A stretch of 64,000 nt of DNA from Paenibacillus sp. FSL M7-0420 (GCF_038002345.1 NZ_JBBOCJ010000001.1:6634001-6698000), one strand, 5' to 3'; counted from the stretch's first letter, positions 9,712 to 18,263 are shown. Made by a program: numbers and translations. The notes: generated from the letters alone by a model not told the origin.

Positions 9712-10947
9712 CTACTTATTGGATTCTGCTACGCCTGCCGATACCTTCAGACGAAGGGCATTCAGACGGATAAAGCCGGTCGCATCGCCCTGGTCGTAGG
9801 CCTGAGTAGGATCTGCCTCCATGGTGGCGATATCCGGGTTGTACAGGCTGACCGGACTCTTGACTCCGGCGCCGATGATGTTGCCCTTGTAGAGCTTCAC
9901 GCGTACCGTACCGGTCACGTTCTTCTGGCTCTCCTTCACCAGGGCCTGCATCGCAATCCGCTCCGGTGCGAACCAGAAGCCGTTATACACCAGCGTGCTG
10001 TAACGGGTGATCAAGCTGTCACGCAGGTTCATCACTTCACGGTCCATGGTGATCGATTCCATTTTGCGGTGAGCGGTGAACAGAATGGTTCCGCCCGGAG
10101 TCTCATACACGCCACGGCTCTTCATGCCGACAAAACGGTTCTCGACCATATCCACGCGTCCAATCCCATGCTTGCCGCCCAGCTCATTGAGCTTCTCCAT
10201 CACTTGCAGCGGGGATAACGCTTCGCCGTTCAGCGCTACGCAGTCACCCTTGACGAAGTCCAGCTCCAGATACTCAGCTTCATCCGGGGCGTCCTCCGGC
10301 GCATTGGAGAGCAGGAACATTTCCTTGTTCTCCGGTGCGCTTGGATCGAACCACGGGTCTTCCAGCACGCCGCTCTCATAGCTGATATGCAGCAGGTTGC
10401 GGTCCATCGAATACGGCTTGGCCGCAGAGGCTTGTACCGGAATACCGTTGGCTTCGGCGTAAGCGATCATCTCGGCCCGGCCCGGGAACTGGTTGCGGAA
10501 CTCTTCCAGACGCCAAGGCGCGATTACCTTAATGCTCGGCGATAACGCAGCAGCGTTCAGCTCGAAGCGTACCTGGTCATTCCCTTTACCTGTAGCTCCA
10601 TGGGCAATGGCTGTAGCGCCTTCGGCAATGGCGATATCCACCATGCGCTTGGCGATCAGCGGACGGGCAATGCTGGTGCCCAGCAAATATTGTCCCTCAT
10701 AGAGTGCACCCGCCTGGAACATAGGGTAGATGAAGTCATTCGCGAACTCATCGCGCAGATCATCGATGTAGACCTTGGACGCGCCGGTGGCGAGTGCTTT
10801 TTCCTCCAGACCATCCAACTCTTCTTTTTGACCAATATCCGCTGTAAAAGCAATAATCTCCGCATCATACGTTTCTTTCAACCACTTCAGAATGACTGAG
10901 GTATCCAGCCCGCCGGAATAGGCGAGTACAATTTTTTCTTTTGGCAT
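9712..10947 (-). CDS. argG: Argininosuccinate synthase
   Basis: It joins citrulline and aspartate with ATP to form argininosuccinate. The 411-aa protein begins with the PP-loop [10 protein letters not shown] (residues 8-17) of N-type ATP pyrophosphatases. The substrate-binding motifs [13 protein letters not shown] and [12 protein letters not shown] are intact. Start ATG has AAAGGAAG 9-10 nt upstream. It is transcribed with argH but not with argC-J-B-D-F: a separate promoter lies at 11205-11233, and the roughly 250-nt leader between promoter and start contains a structured repeat (11040-11152), which is unusual for this gene. Confidence 0.97.
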   Translation of the reverse strand: MPKEKIVLAYSGGLDTSVILKWLKETYDAEIIAFTADIGQKEELDGLEEKALATGASKVYIDDLRDEFANDFIYPMFQAGALYEGQYLLGTSIARPLIAKRMVDIAIAEGATAIAHGATGKGNDQVRFELNAAALSPSIKVIAPWRLEEFRNQFPGRAEMIAYAEANGIPVQASAAKPYSMDRNLLHISYESGVLEDPWFDPSAPENKEMFLLSNAPEDAPDEAEYLELDFVKGDCVALNGEALSPLQVMEKLNELGGKHGIGRVDMVENRFVGMKSRGVYETPGGTILFTAHRKMESITMDREVMNLRDSLITRYSTLVYNGFWFAPERIAMQALVKESQKNVTGTVRVKLYKGNIIGAGVKSPVSLYNPDIATMEADPTQAYDQGDATGFIRLNALRLKVSAGVAESNK

Positions 10948-10982
10948 GGGGTGTTTAGCTTCCTTTCGGTGTGGAGGGTGAT

Positions 10983-11208
10983 TATAAGATCAACTTCAAG
11001 CTTTGCGTATAGACATCCGGTGCTTGGACGCAGCTGCATGAAATGTTTGGACTTCCGGCCGCTGTTGTCTCCAGATATTCTTGAATATACCGCTAGAGCG
11101 GATAATATCCGGAGACAAAGGCGGACGCTTACGCTCCTACAGTTCCAAACTTTCACTTCGCTGCTATGCACCGGAAATCCAACGCTCCGTACCTAAGTTG
11201 ATCTTATA
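10983..11208. repeat. Long imperfect palindrome enclosing repeat copy A
   Basis: TATAAGATCAACTT (10983-10996) and AAGTTGATCTTATA (11195-11208) are perfect 14-bp inverted arms. Inside them lie CCGGTG/CACCGG, then the GTTTGGA flanks of repeat copy A, then its 15-bp stem. The right arm overlaps the argG -10 element. Confidence 0.75.
11040..11152. repeat. Structured repeat element, copy A (argG leader)
   Basis: A 113-bp element with a second copy at 19578-19691. The left flank (27 bp, GAAATGTTTGGACTTCCGGC...) is identical in both and the right flank (36 bp, AAAGGCGGACGCT...TTCCAAACTT) differs at two positions. Between them is a stem-loop: TTGTCTCCAGATATT (11065-11079) pairs 14/15 with 11104-11118, and CCGCT/AGCGG forms a smaller inner stem. 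The stem sequence is unrelated to that of copy B. Confidence 0.85.
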
Positions 11209-11233
11209 TATGTGTTGTATATATATAATTCAA
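11205..11233 (-). promoter_or_regulatory. argG-argH promoter (sigma-A type)
   Basis: Minus strand: -35 TTGAAT (11228-11233), 17-bp spacer, -10 TATATA (11205-11210). A leader of about 250 nt follows before argG. TGAAT and ATACA half-sites are present in the spacer but at the wrong distance for a standard ARG box, so ArgR control is not shown by sequence here. Confidence 0.65.
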
Positions 11234-11317
11234 TTACTTCAACCCATCGAAACCTATCACTTGCTCAGGGTTGGCTGTGCACGATTAAGGTGCCATGGGT
11301 GGACTTAATTGCAATTT

Positions 11318-11478
11318 GTACAACTAAATTGGCTGATATAACGCAGAGTGTGCGTTTAGCTGTAGTTCGTACAATTAAAATACCTCTATACCTGAATTCT
11401 CGCCCATTAGGGCGGATTTAGTTGTACAGACTACAGTTAGAAGAGGACACGTTAACTTTTCACGGTTTTTAATTGTAC
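11318..11478. repeat. Two pairs of 51-bp units inverted around a GC hairpin
   Basis: GTACAACTAAAT and GTACAATTAAAA each occur once on each strand: plus at 11318 and 11369, minus at 11416-11427 and 11467-11478. Both same-strand pairs are offset by exactly 51 bp, and the second unit in each is preceded by CTGTAGTTC or CTGTAGTCT. A perfect CGCCC/GGGCG hairpin (11401-11414) lies between the two pairs. Confidence 0.75.
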
Positions 11479-11601
11479 AGAATACACATATCTCTAAATG
11501 TCCGCTAAAAATGACACTTCACTTCATACCTTAGCGCATTTGTGGGTGGAATGAACTCATTTTCTCTGCTCCAGATGTGCAGACGCTTTGCTAGGCTCCA
11601 T

Positions 11602-12570
11602 CTAGCCCATCAAAGCCGCCATCAGCGCCTTCTGCGCATGCAGGCGGTTCTCCGCCTGATCGAAGATCACGGAGTTCGGGCCGTCGATGACGCCGGTGCT
11701 GACCTCTTCCTCCCGGTGGGCCGGCAGGCAGTGCAGGAACAGATAATCGCTCTTCGCGCCTTTTACGAGCTCTTCGTTGACCTGATAGTCCTTGAACGCC
11801 GCTTCACGTGCCAGCTGCTCGGCCTCGAAGCCCATGCTCGCCCAGACATCCGTATAGATCACATCAGCGTCCTGTACGGCCTCCTGCGGGCTGCGGGTTA
11901 CGGTGATAAATGAACCTGTCTCCTTCGCGATCTCGCGCGCCTCGGCCACCACAGACTCGTCCGGCTCGTAGCCTTCCGGTCCGGCGATAGAGACATGTAC
12001 TCCCAGCTTGGCGCCGCCGATCAGCAGGGAATGCGCCATATTGTTACCGTCGCCGATATACGCCAGCTTCAGTCCCTTCAGCTTGCCCTTGTGCTCGTAT
12101 ACAGTCTGGTAGTCCGCCAGCACCTGGCAGGGATGAGCCAGATCGCTAAGGCCGTTGATGACAGGCACCGAAGCGTAGCGGGCCAAATCTTCCACTTTAT
12201 CATGGCCGAACGTACGGATCATGATACCGTCCAGATAACGCGACATGACCTGGGCCGTATCACCAACCGTCTCGCCACGGCCAAGCTGGATATCATTTTT
12301 GCTCAGGAACAGGGCATGACCGCCCAGCTGATACATCCCCACTTCGAACGACACCCGTGTGCGGGTAGAGGATTTCTCAAAAATAAGGCCGATCGTCTTC
12401 CCCAGCAGCGGCTGGTAGACCTCTCCGTTCTTCTGCTTGCGCTTCAGCTCAATCGCCAGATCAATCAAATACGTGATTTCCTCCGGGCTGTAATCATTCA
12501 GCTCCAGCAAATCACGGCCTTTGAGCTGTGCGGCAATCGTCTCTGTTACGCCTGGTGTACCGTGACTCAT
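11602..12570 (-). CDS. argF: Ornithine carbamoyltransferase
   Basis: It transfers the carbamoyl group from carbamoyl phosphate to ornithine to give citrulline. The carbamoyl-phosphate motif FEKSSTRTR (about residues 50-58), the HPCQ motif (about 134) and the ornithine-loop HCLPAHR (about 275) are all intact, and 322 aa is a normal length. Start ATG overlaps the argD stop by 4 bp (ATGA) with GGGGAGG 7 nt upstream, so the two are translationally coupled. It is the last gene of argC-J-B-D-F. The carAB genes that lie next to argF in B. subtilis are absent here. Confidence 0.97.
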   Translation of the reverse strand: MSHGTPGVTETIAAQLKGRDLLELNDYSPEEITYLIDLAIELKRKQKNGEVYQPLLGKTIGLIFEKSSTRTRVSFEVGMYQLGGHALFLSKNDIQLGRGETVGDTAQVMSRYLDGIMIRTFGHDKVEDLARYASVPVINGLSDLAHPCQVLADYQTVYEHKGKLKGLKLAYIGDGNNMAHSLLIGGAKLGVHVSIAGPEGYEPDESVVAEAREIAKETGSFITVTRSPQEAVQDADVIYTDVWASMGFEAEQLAREAAFKDYQVNEELVKGAKSDYLFLHCLPAHREEEVSTGVIDGPNSVIFDQAENRLHAQKALMAALMG

Positions 12571-13853
12571 GAATTTGCCTCCCCGTTTCCTTGATTAGCA
12601 TAAGTATGAATTAGTTCCGATAGGATGTCCACCGCCTGATCAATCTCATCGGTGCTTACATATAGATTAGGCAGCAGTCGAATGACATTCGGTCCGGCCT
12701 GAACGAACAGCAGCCCGTGCTTCTGTCCGGCAAGCACGATCTCGGCTACCGGCTCCTGGCATTCAATGCCGATCAGCAGGCCTTTGCCGCGAATCTCCTT
12801 CACGAAGGAAGTGTCTGCCAGCTTCGCTCTAAGCTGTCCGCTTAAGTATTCGCCCATCTCCGCAGCCCGCTCAGGCAGCTTGTCTTCAAGCATGGTCTCA
12901 ATGGTTGCTTCCATCACCGCTGCCGCCAGCGGGGTGCCGCCGAAGGTACTGGCGTGGCTGCCCGGGCTGAAGGCCTCACGCAGATAACCTTTGCCCAGCA
13001 TCACACCGGCCGGGAAGCCGCTGGCTACGCCTTTGGCCAAGGTGAAAATGTCCGGCTCAATGCCGTAATGCTGATGAGCGAACAGCTTGCCCGTACGGCC
13101 CATCCCGGTCTGCACTTCGTCCACGATCAGCAGCAGTCCGTGCTCCTTGCACAGCGCTACAACAGCATCCATGAACTCCTGCTGTACCTCAAGCACACCG
13201 CCCTCGGCAAGCACCATCTCCAGCATAATCGCTGCCGTGTGCTCGTTAATAGCACCCTTCAGCGCCTCCAGATCATGCAGCGGCACTGTCTTGAAGCCCG
13301 CCGGAAGCGGCAGGAAGCCTTCCTTGACCTTCGATTGTCCGGTCGCTGTCAGAGTAGCCAGCGTACGGCCATGGAACGATTGCTCGAAGGTAATCACTTC
13401 ATAGCGGTCCGTCCCCTTCACCTTCTGGTGATACCGGCGCGCCAGCTTGATGGCTGCTTCATTCGCTTCCGCTCCGCTGTTGCAGAAGAAAACCTGATCC
13501 GCACAGCTATTCTCTGTCAGCAGCGCAGCTACCCGGTCCTGGCCCGGAATGTGGAACAGGTTCGAGACATGCCACAGCGTATCAATCTGCTCCTTGAGCT
13601 TCGCACCGACCTTCTCCGGCGCATGGCCCAGGCTCGTTACCGCGAGGCCGCACATGAAGTCCAGATACTTGTTACCCTGCTCATCCCATACCCAGCTGCC
13701 TTTGCCTTTGACCAGACTGATATCATATCTGCTATATGACGGGAATACCGCACTCAGCTTGGCAGGAGCGGCCCCCTGTCCGTTCGTTCCTGCTGAACGC
13801 TCCTGCGGCGCCCCTGTCAAAGAATTCTTGTCCGTTTGCGTAAGCTCACTCAT
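12567..13853 (-). CDS. argD: Acetylornithine aminotransferase
   Basis: A class III, PLP-dependent aminotransferase that converts N-acetylglutamate semialdehyde to N-acetylornithine. The PLP-region motifs are visible: CNSGAEANEAAIKLAR, SFHGRT, the Asp of DEVQTGMGRTG and the Schiff-base lysine in TLAKGVASG. The 428-aa protein carries an N-terminal extension of about 35 residues rich in Thr, Ala and Gly before the fold starts (FPSYSRYDI); ordinary family members are about 390 aa. Start ATG has GGGAGAG at a suitable distance. It overlaps argF by 4 bp and follows argB by about 120 bp. Confidence 0.96.
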   Translation of the reverse strand: MSELTQTDKNSLTGAPQERSAGTNGQGAAPAKLSAVFPSYSRYDISLVKGKGSWVWDEQGNKYLDFMCGLAVTSLGHAPEKVGAKLKEQIDTLWHVSNLFHIPGQDRVAALLTENSCADQVFFCNSGAEANEAAIKLARRYHQKVKGTDRYEVITFEQSFHGRTLATLTATGQSKVKEGFLPLPAGFKTVPLHDLEALKGAINEHTAAIMLEMVLAEGGVLEVQQEFMDAVVALCKEHGLLLIVDEVQTGMGRTGKLFAHQHYGIEPDIFTLAKGVASGFPAGVMLGKGYLREAFSPGSHASTFGGTPLAAAVMEATIETMLEDKLPERAAEMGEYLSGQLRAKLADTSFVKEIRGKGLLIGIECQEPVAEIVLAGQKHGLLFVQAGPNVIRLLPNLYVSTDEIDQAVDILSELIHTYANQGNGEANS

Positions 13854-13975
13854 TCTTAGTCACTCTCCCACCATGCTGCTGCCGGCTCCCCGTCAGCGCG
13901 TCTAATTTACTTGTCAGTTTGCTACAAAACTACGAATCCCTGTCATAACGTCTTTCCACTCAATCTGCTATCTCC

Positions 13976-14800
13976 TTATCGAACAATCCGCGTGCCCAGC
14001 GCTTCACCCTTCAGCACCCGGCTGAGGACACGCGGCTCTTTGCCGTCTACAATAATAACCTCGGACACCTGACCCTGGATGCAGTCCATCGCAGCGCGCA
14101 CTTTGGGAATCATTCCGCCGTAGATTTCTCCATTCTCAATCAGCGCTTCAATCTGCGCCACCGTTACGGACGGAAGCACTACCTTCTCCCCGTCCACCGT
14201 CCGCATAATACCCGGCACATCCGTAACCACGATCATACTCGGCGAGCCGATATATGAAGCCACAGCTCCGGCAGCGGTGTCCGCATTGATGTTGTACCGC
14301 TGGCCTTCGCCATCTACGCCCACTGGTGCAATAACCGGAATATAGCCCATCGCCAAGATACCCGTCACAATCCCCGCTCGAACACCGGTCACTTCTCCCA
14401 CCAGACCCACTTCATGATGATTGGCCACCGGGTGCGCCGTAATCAGGTTGCCGTCAACGCCGGATAACCCGAGTGCCTGCCCCCCGCTGGCCTGAATTCG
14501 GCGGACAATCGCCTTGTTGATGCTGCCGGACAGGGTCATCTCGACCACATCCAGCACCTCTTCCGTCGTTACCCGCAGGCCGTTCACGAAGCGGCTCTCA
14601 ATGCCGAGCTTCTCCAGATTGCTGGAGATCGCCGGGCCGCCGCCATGCACGATTACAGGCTGATTCCCGCTGACCTGAAGCTCCCGCAGATCCTCGAAGA
14701 ATGAATCCGGCAGCGCCGCCAGCGTACTCCCCCCGCATTTCATTACGAACAACCCGGTGGCCCCCGCCTGCGCCTGAGACTCTATCGGTTCTAACGTCAT
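13976..14800 (-). CDS. argB: Acetylglutamate kinase
   Basis: It phosphorylates N-acetylglutamate, the second step of the pathway. An amino acid kinase fold is shown by VMKCGGS (about residue 20), HGGGPAIS (about 53), GLSGVDG, the nucleotide-site stretch NINADTAAGAVA, and VVTDVPGI. Length 274 aa is slightly above the usual 255-265 because of an N-terminal extension before the first strand. GGGGG lies 7 nt before the ATG. No N-terminal arginine-sensing helix of the feedback-inhibited type is obvious, so control is more likely at transcription through the ARG boxes upstream of argC. Confidence 0.96.
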   Translation of the reverse strand: MTLEPIESQAQAGATGLFVMKCGGSTLAALPDSFFEDLRELQVSGNQPVIVHGGGPAISSNLEKLGIESRFVNGLRVTTEEVLDVVEMTLSGSINKAIVRRIQASGGQALGLSGVDGNLITAHPVANHHEVGLVGEVTGVRAGIVTGILAMGYIPVIAPVGVDGEGQRYNINADTAAGAVASYIGSPSMIVVTDVPGIMRTVDGEKVVLPSVTVAQIEALIENGEIYGGMIPKVRAAMDCIQGQVSEVIIVDGKEPRVLSRVLKGEALGTRIVR

Positions 14801-14833
14801 CTCCCTGCCCCCTGTACGTAAAAGCTTAGTCGG

Positions 14834-14850
14834 CTTTCGGCCGCTGTTGT
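14834..14850. repeat. Possible fragment of the structured repeat family
   Basis: CTTTCGGCCGCTGTTGT in the argB-argJ gap matches the left flank and first stem base pairs of copy A in 16 of 17 positions. No right flank or stem partner is nearby, so it would be a decayed remnant. Confidence 0.35.
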
Positions 14851-14871
14851 AATCCGGTTAACCTATCTGCA

Positions 14872-16104
14872 CTACGTGCGGTAAGCCGCATTAATCCGCA
14901 CATAATCATAAGTCAGGTCACAGCCCCAGGCTGTAGCCTGCCCGCTGCCGTCCGACAAGGTTACCGTGATCAGCACGGTATCGCTTTTTTGCAGATAATG
15001 CAGCGCCTGCTCCTCATCAAAAGCCACCGGACGCGATCCGCGCAGCACCTCGATCTCACCCAGCTTAATATCTACCCGCTCCGGCGATACCGGAACTCCC
15101 GCACGCCCTACGGCCGCAATAATCCGCCCCCAGTTAGCATCCGCACCGAAGATCGCCGACTTCACCAGGCTGGAGCCGACCACAGTCTTGGCAATCGCCG
15201 CCGCACCTTCATCATGCACCGCCCCGCTCACCTGCACCTCAATCAGCTTCGTGGCCCCTTCGCCGTCACGGGCAATCGCCATCGCCAGATGCTGGCACAC
15301 ATGGGTGAACGCCGCTGCAAAAGCTTCCCAGTCCGCATGCAGCCGCGTCAGCTTCTCATTGCCGGCCAGCCCGCTGGCCATCGCAACCAGCATATCATTC
15401 GTACTGGTATCACCATCAACGGTAATCATATTAAAAGTAGAATTAGTAGCTGTGCGCAGCAGGCTAAGCAGATCCTCTCCATCAATGAGCACATCGGTGG
15501 TCATGAAGCCCAGCATCGTCGCCATGTTCGGGTGAATCATCCCGGAACCCTTCGCCGCTCCGGCAATCGTAACCTCTGTACGGCCTACCGTTACTTTTAC
15601 GCAGCTTTCTTTTTTGACCAGATCAGTGGTCAGGATCGCCTGGCTGAATTCCTCCGCACCGGCAGCGCCCGCGTCCAGCTTCTCCGGCAGTCCGGCAATC
15701 CCACTGCGCACACAGTCCATCTTCAGCAGTTCACCGATTACACCTGTGGAGGCGACAGCGACATCCAGCTCATTCACACCCAACTGGCGGGCAGCAGCGG
15801 CACGCATCTCGTACGCATCCGCCTCGCCCTGGTCCCCTGTACAGGCATTGGCATTGCCGCTGTTCACGATCACCGCCTGCAGCGTTCCGTCCGCCAGACT
15901 CTCCCGCGTAACCTTCAGCGGAGCCGCCTGAAATACATTGGTCGTATACACCGCAGCCGCCGTAGCAGGCACCTCACAGAGAATTGCGCCGAGGTCGTTA
16001 CGCTCAGTTTTTTTGAGACCGCAGTGCAGGCCACCGGAGGTGAAGCCCTTAGGTGCAGTAATACTTCCGCCTTCTACGACGGTATATAGTGGTTGCTCAC
16101 TCAT
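14872..16104 (-). CDS. argJ: Bifunctional glutamate N-acetyltransferase / ornithine acetyltransferase
   Basis: It recycles the acetyl group from N-acetylornithine to glutamate, and in many Firmicutes also acetylates glutamate from acetyl-CoA. The 410-aa precursor contains the self-cleavage site KGSGMIHPNMATMLGF: cleavage before Thr196 would yield alpha and beta subunits, and Thr196 is the nucleophile. The substrate motif NSGNANACTG is at about 81-90. Only a weak ribosome binding site (AAGCGG) precedes the ATG, suggesting coupling to argC, which ends 22 bp upstream. Presence of argJ means the cyclic acetyl pathway, so separate argA/argE genes are not needed. Confidence 0.96.
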   Translation of the reverse strand: MSEQPLYTVVEGGSITAPKGFTSGGLHCGLKKTERNDLGAILCEVPATAAAVYTTNVFQAAPLKVTRESLADGTLQAVIVNSGNANACTGDQGEADAYEMRAAAARQLGVNELDVAVASTGVIGELLKMDCVRSGIAGLPEKLDAGAAGAEEFSQAILTTDLVKKESCVKVTVGRTEVTIAGAAKGSGMIHPNMATMLGFMTTDVLIDGEDLLSLLRTATNSTFNMITVDGDTSTNDMLVAMASGLAGNEKLTRLHADWEAFAAAFTHVCQHLAMAIARDGEGATKLIEVQVSGAVHDEGAAAIAKTVVGSSLVKSAIFGADANWGRIIAAVGRAGVPVSPERVDIKLGEIEVLRGSRPVAFDEEQALHYLQKSDTVLITVTLSDGSGQATAWGCDLTYDYVRINAAYRT

Positions 16105-16126
16105 GATATTGTTTGACCGCTTGCGC

Positions 16127-17221
16127 TTATGGATACACTGGTGTGTAACCCAGCCCGCGGGTTTCCTCCCATCCCATCATCAAATTGAGGTTCTGAATCG
16201 CTTGCCCTGCGGCGCCCTTAACGATATTGTCGATGACCGACACAATGGTAACCCGTCCCGTGCGTGCATCTGTGGCGAAGCCGATATCGCAGTAATTCGA
16301 TCCGCTGACTTCCTTCGTCGCCGGAACCACGCCGGGCTCACGCACCCGCACATACGGCCTGCCTGCATAATAGTTACGATATAAATCTACGAGTTCCTGC
16401 TCACTATGTTCACCAATCAGTCCGGCATACATCGTAGTCATAATCCCCCGGGTCATCGGCACCAGATGGGTAGTGAAGGTTACTGTAACTTTCTCCCCGG
16501 CAATATCGGTCAGCACCTGTTCAATTTCAGGGATGTGCTGATGCTTGTTGATTTTGTAGGCTTTGAAGTTCTCATTGATCTCGGCAAAATGCACCATCAG
16601 GCTCGTTCCCCGCCCTGCCCCGGACACCCCGGATTTCGCATCAATAATGATGCTGTCCGGCTTGATCCAGCCTGCCGCAAGCGCCGGAATCAGCCCCAGC
16701 AGCGTCGCTGTCGGGTAACATCCCGGATTCGAGATGAAGTCCACTCCAGCCGCACGTTCGCCGTACACCTCACATAGCCCGTATACCGCCTGCTCCAGGT
16801 AAGCCTCCGGAGGTGCCGGGTGCTTATACCACTGCTCATACTCTGCGCCATCCTTCAGCCGGAAGTCCCCGGACAGATCCACGACCTTGAGTCCCGCCTC
16901 AAGCAGCCCGGGCACCAGCTTCGCGCTCACTCCCGACGGGGTAGCAGTAAATACAACATCTGCTCTGCTTGCAATCTCTGCTGCATCTACACCGTCCAGC
17001 TTGCGCTGCACCACTCCCGTGAGATGCGGAAAACCCTCCTCAATCGGCGCCCCCGCACTCGAAGAGGAAATCACTGAAGTAATCTCTATATCAGGGTGGC
17101 CCTGCAGCAGCCTGATCAGCTCCACGCCCCCATATCCCGTTGATCCGACAATTGCCGCTCTCAGCTTGCCTGTCACAGTCATCCCCGCTTCCCGTTTCTC
17201 ATTTCTATCATTATCGCTCAT
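16127..17221 (-). CDS. argC: N-acetyl-gamma-glutamyl-phosphate reductase
   Basis: It reduces N-acetylglutamyl phosphate to the semialdehyde with NADPH. The dinucleotide motif GSTGYGG (about residues 26-32) and the catalytic Cys168 in SNPGCYPTA are present, as is the conserved histidine in the HQHIPEIEQ segment. It has about 14 extra N-terminal residues compared with typical members; an internal ATG at codon 14 is a possible alternative start, but the ATG at 17221 has AGGACGG nearby. First gene of the argC-J-B-D-F unit, 26 bp downstream of a promoter covered by two ARG boxes. Confidence 0.96.
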   Translation of the reverse strand: MSDNDRNEKREAGMTVTGKLRAAIVGSTGYGGVELIRLLQGHPDIEITSVISSSSAGAPIEEGFPHLTGVVQRKLDGVDAAEIASRADVVFTATPSGVSAKLVPGLLEAGLKVVDLSGDFRLKDGAEYEQWYKHPAPPEAYLEQAVYGLCEVYGERAAGVDFISNPGCYPTATLLGLIPALAAGWIKPDSIIIDAKSGVSGAGRGTSLMVHFAEINENFKAYKINKHQHIPEIEQVLTDIAGEKVTVTFTTHLVPMTRGIMTTMYAGLIGEHSEQELVDLYRNYYAGRPYVRVREPGVVPATKEVSGSNYCDIGFATDARTGRVTIVSVIDNIVKGAAGQAIQNLNLMMGWEETRGLGYTPVYP

Positions 17222-17239
17222 GCATAACCGTCCTGCAAA

Positions 17240-17277
17240 TATGTATTATTATACGACCGAATTAATATAAATACAAC
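17240..17277 (-). promoter_or_regulatory. Two tandem ARG boxes (ArgR/AhrC operator)
   Basis: Box 1 (17240-17257, TATGTATTATTATACGAC) and box 2 (17260-17277, AATTAATATAAATACAAC) each differ from the wNTGNATwwwwATNCANw core at about one position. They are 2 bp apart and 20 bp centre to centre, the same-face spacing expected for hexameric ArgR. They completely overlap the argC promoter, so arginine-dependent repression is expected. Confidence 0.75.
17248..17276 (-). promoter_or_regulatory. argC promoter (sigma-A type)
   Basis: Minus strand: -35 TTGTAT (17271-17276), 17-bp spacer, perfect -10 TATAAT (17248-17253). Transcription should start about 20 nt before the argC ATG. Confidence 0.8.
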
Positions 17278-17353
17278 ATGTTGCGTTAAGTTTATTCAGC
17301 TGGCACACAAGAAGGAACGGCAGGGTCATTCTATTTGCTCCATGATAGAAAAA

Positions 17354-17387
17354 GAAGCGCAGAGCCCCTTAAGGGAGTCTACGCTTC
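17354..17387 (-). terminator. Intrinsic terminator of yitT
   Basis: GAAGCG/CGCTTC with a CCCTTAAGGG core forms a stem that overlaps the yitT stop codon; TTTTT follows on the minus strand. Confidence 0.85.
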
Positions 17388-18263
17388 TCTTTTAAACCCT
17401 TCACCCAGCACTTCATGGGCCTCGGTAATAATTACAAATGCAGCCGGGTCCACCGAGCGGACGATCGCCTTCAGCCTCGTAATTTCATTCTGGCCTACCA
17501 CAACCATCAACACCGTACGATTGTCCCCGGTATAGCCGCCTTGCGCATTCAGTTTGGTCAGCCCGCGGTCCAGATCATTCAGAATCGCCTGCGAGATGTC
17601 CTCGGTGTGATCCGAGATGATATACGCCACCTTCGTGGTGCTGAAGCCCACCTCCAGCGCGTTGATCACCCTGCCCGTGACGAACAGCCCGATCAGTGCA
17701 TACATCGCCTGCTCCATCCCCAGTACAAAAGCCGCCAAGGTAATCACCGTACCATCCAGCAGCACGACGGACAGCGAGAAGCTGAAGCCGGTAAGCTTTT
17801 GAATAATCTGAGCCGCAATCGTCAGTCCGCCTGTTGAGCCGCGCCCCCGGAAGACGAGGCCCAGGCCGAGACCCACACCAATTCCTCCATAGATAGAGGC
17901 CAGGAGCGGATTCGTGGTCGGTACCGGCCCGTCCTTCGTCAGGAAGATAAACAGCGGCAGCACAAAGCTGCCCAGCAGAGAGCGGATGCCATACTGTTTG
18001 CCGAGGAAGATCACGCCGAGAATGAAGAGTGGAATATTCAGCGCCCACTGGGTAAAAGCAGGCTCTGCCCCAAACCAGGCCTCGGCCAATACCGACAGCC
18101 CCGACACCCCGCCGGATGCAATCCGGTTCGGGAGGAAGAACAGGTTGAACGCCAGTCCCGTAATCAGCGAGCCGATCAGAATTAGCGCAATATCCACGGT
18201 ATGGCGCAGCGGCCCGTTCAAGGGAATGAGCGGAGGTTTGTTGCGTGAATTGATTTTTTGCAT
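17379..18263 (-). CDS. YitT family membrane protein (DUF161/DUF2179)
   Basis: A 294-aa integral membrane protein. About five hydrophobic helices occupy residues 20-200 (for example the segment after LRHTVDIALIL), followed by a soluble C-terminal DUF2179 domain with the VEVGFSTTKVAYIIS and GGYTGDNRTVLMVVV strands. The family is widespread in Firmicutes and its transport or signalling function is not established. The reading frame could begin at a TTG at 18293, but the ATG at 18263 has a GGAG sequence at 11 nt and avoids the prfB terminator, so it is preferred. It is a single gene between prfB and argC with its own terminator. Confidence 0.85.
   Translation of the reverse strand: MQKINSRNKPPLIPLNGPLRHTVDIALILIGSLITGLAFNLFFLPNRIASGGVSGLSVLAEAWFGAEPAFTQWALNIPLFILGVIFLGKQYGIRSLLGSFVLPLFIFLTKDGPVPTTNPLLASIYGGIGVGLGLGLVFRGRGSTGGLTIAAQIIQKLTGFSFSLSVVLLDGTVITLAAFVLGMEQAMYALIGLFVTGRVINALEVGFSTTKVAYIISDHTEDISQAILNDLDRGLTKLNAQGGYTGDNRTVLMVVVGQNEITRLKAIVRSVDPAAFVIITEAHEVLGEGFKREA

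Larger units (their letters stand above)
10948..11601. other. Non-coding 654-bp stretch between argG and argF
   Basis: No credible gene is seen on either strand. It contains, from argG outward: the argG leader with a structured repeat and its outer 14-bp inverted repeat (10983-11208), the argG promoter (11205-11233), and a second inverted repeat of 51-bp units (11318-11478). The last 120 bp before the end of argF hold only a weak 5-bp GCTAG/CTAGC stem, so no clear terminator of the argC-F unit is visible. Confidence 0.7.

Noticed and set aside
10948..11200. T-box leader in front of argG
   Set aside because: No AGGGTGGNACC-type antiterminator sequence or specifier arrangement; the structure is explained by the repeat.
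11205..11235. ARG box upstream of argG
   Set aside because: TGAAT and ATACA half-sites are present but separated by about 7 rather than 4 bases; does not fit the consensus.
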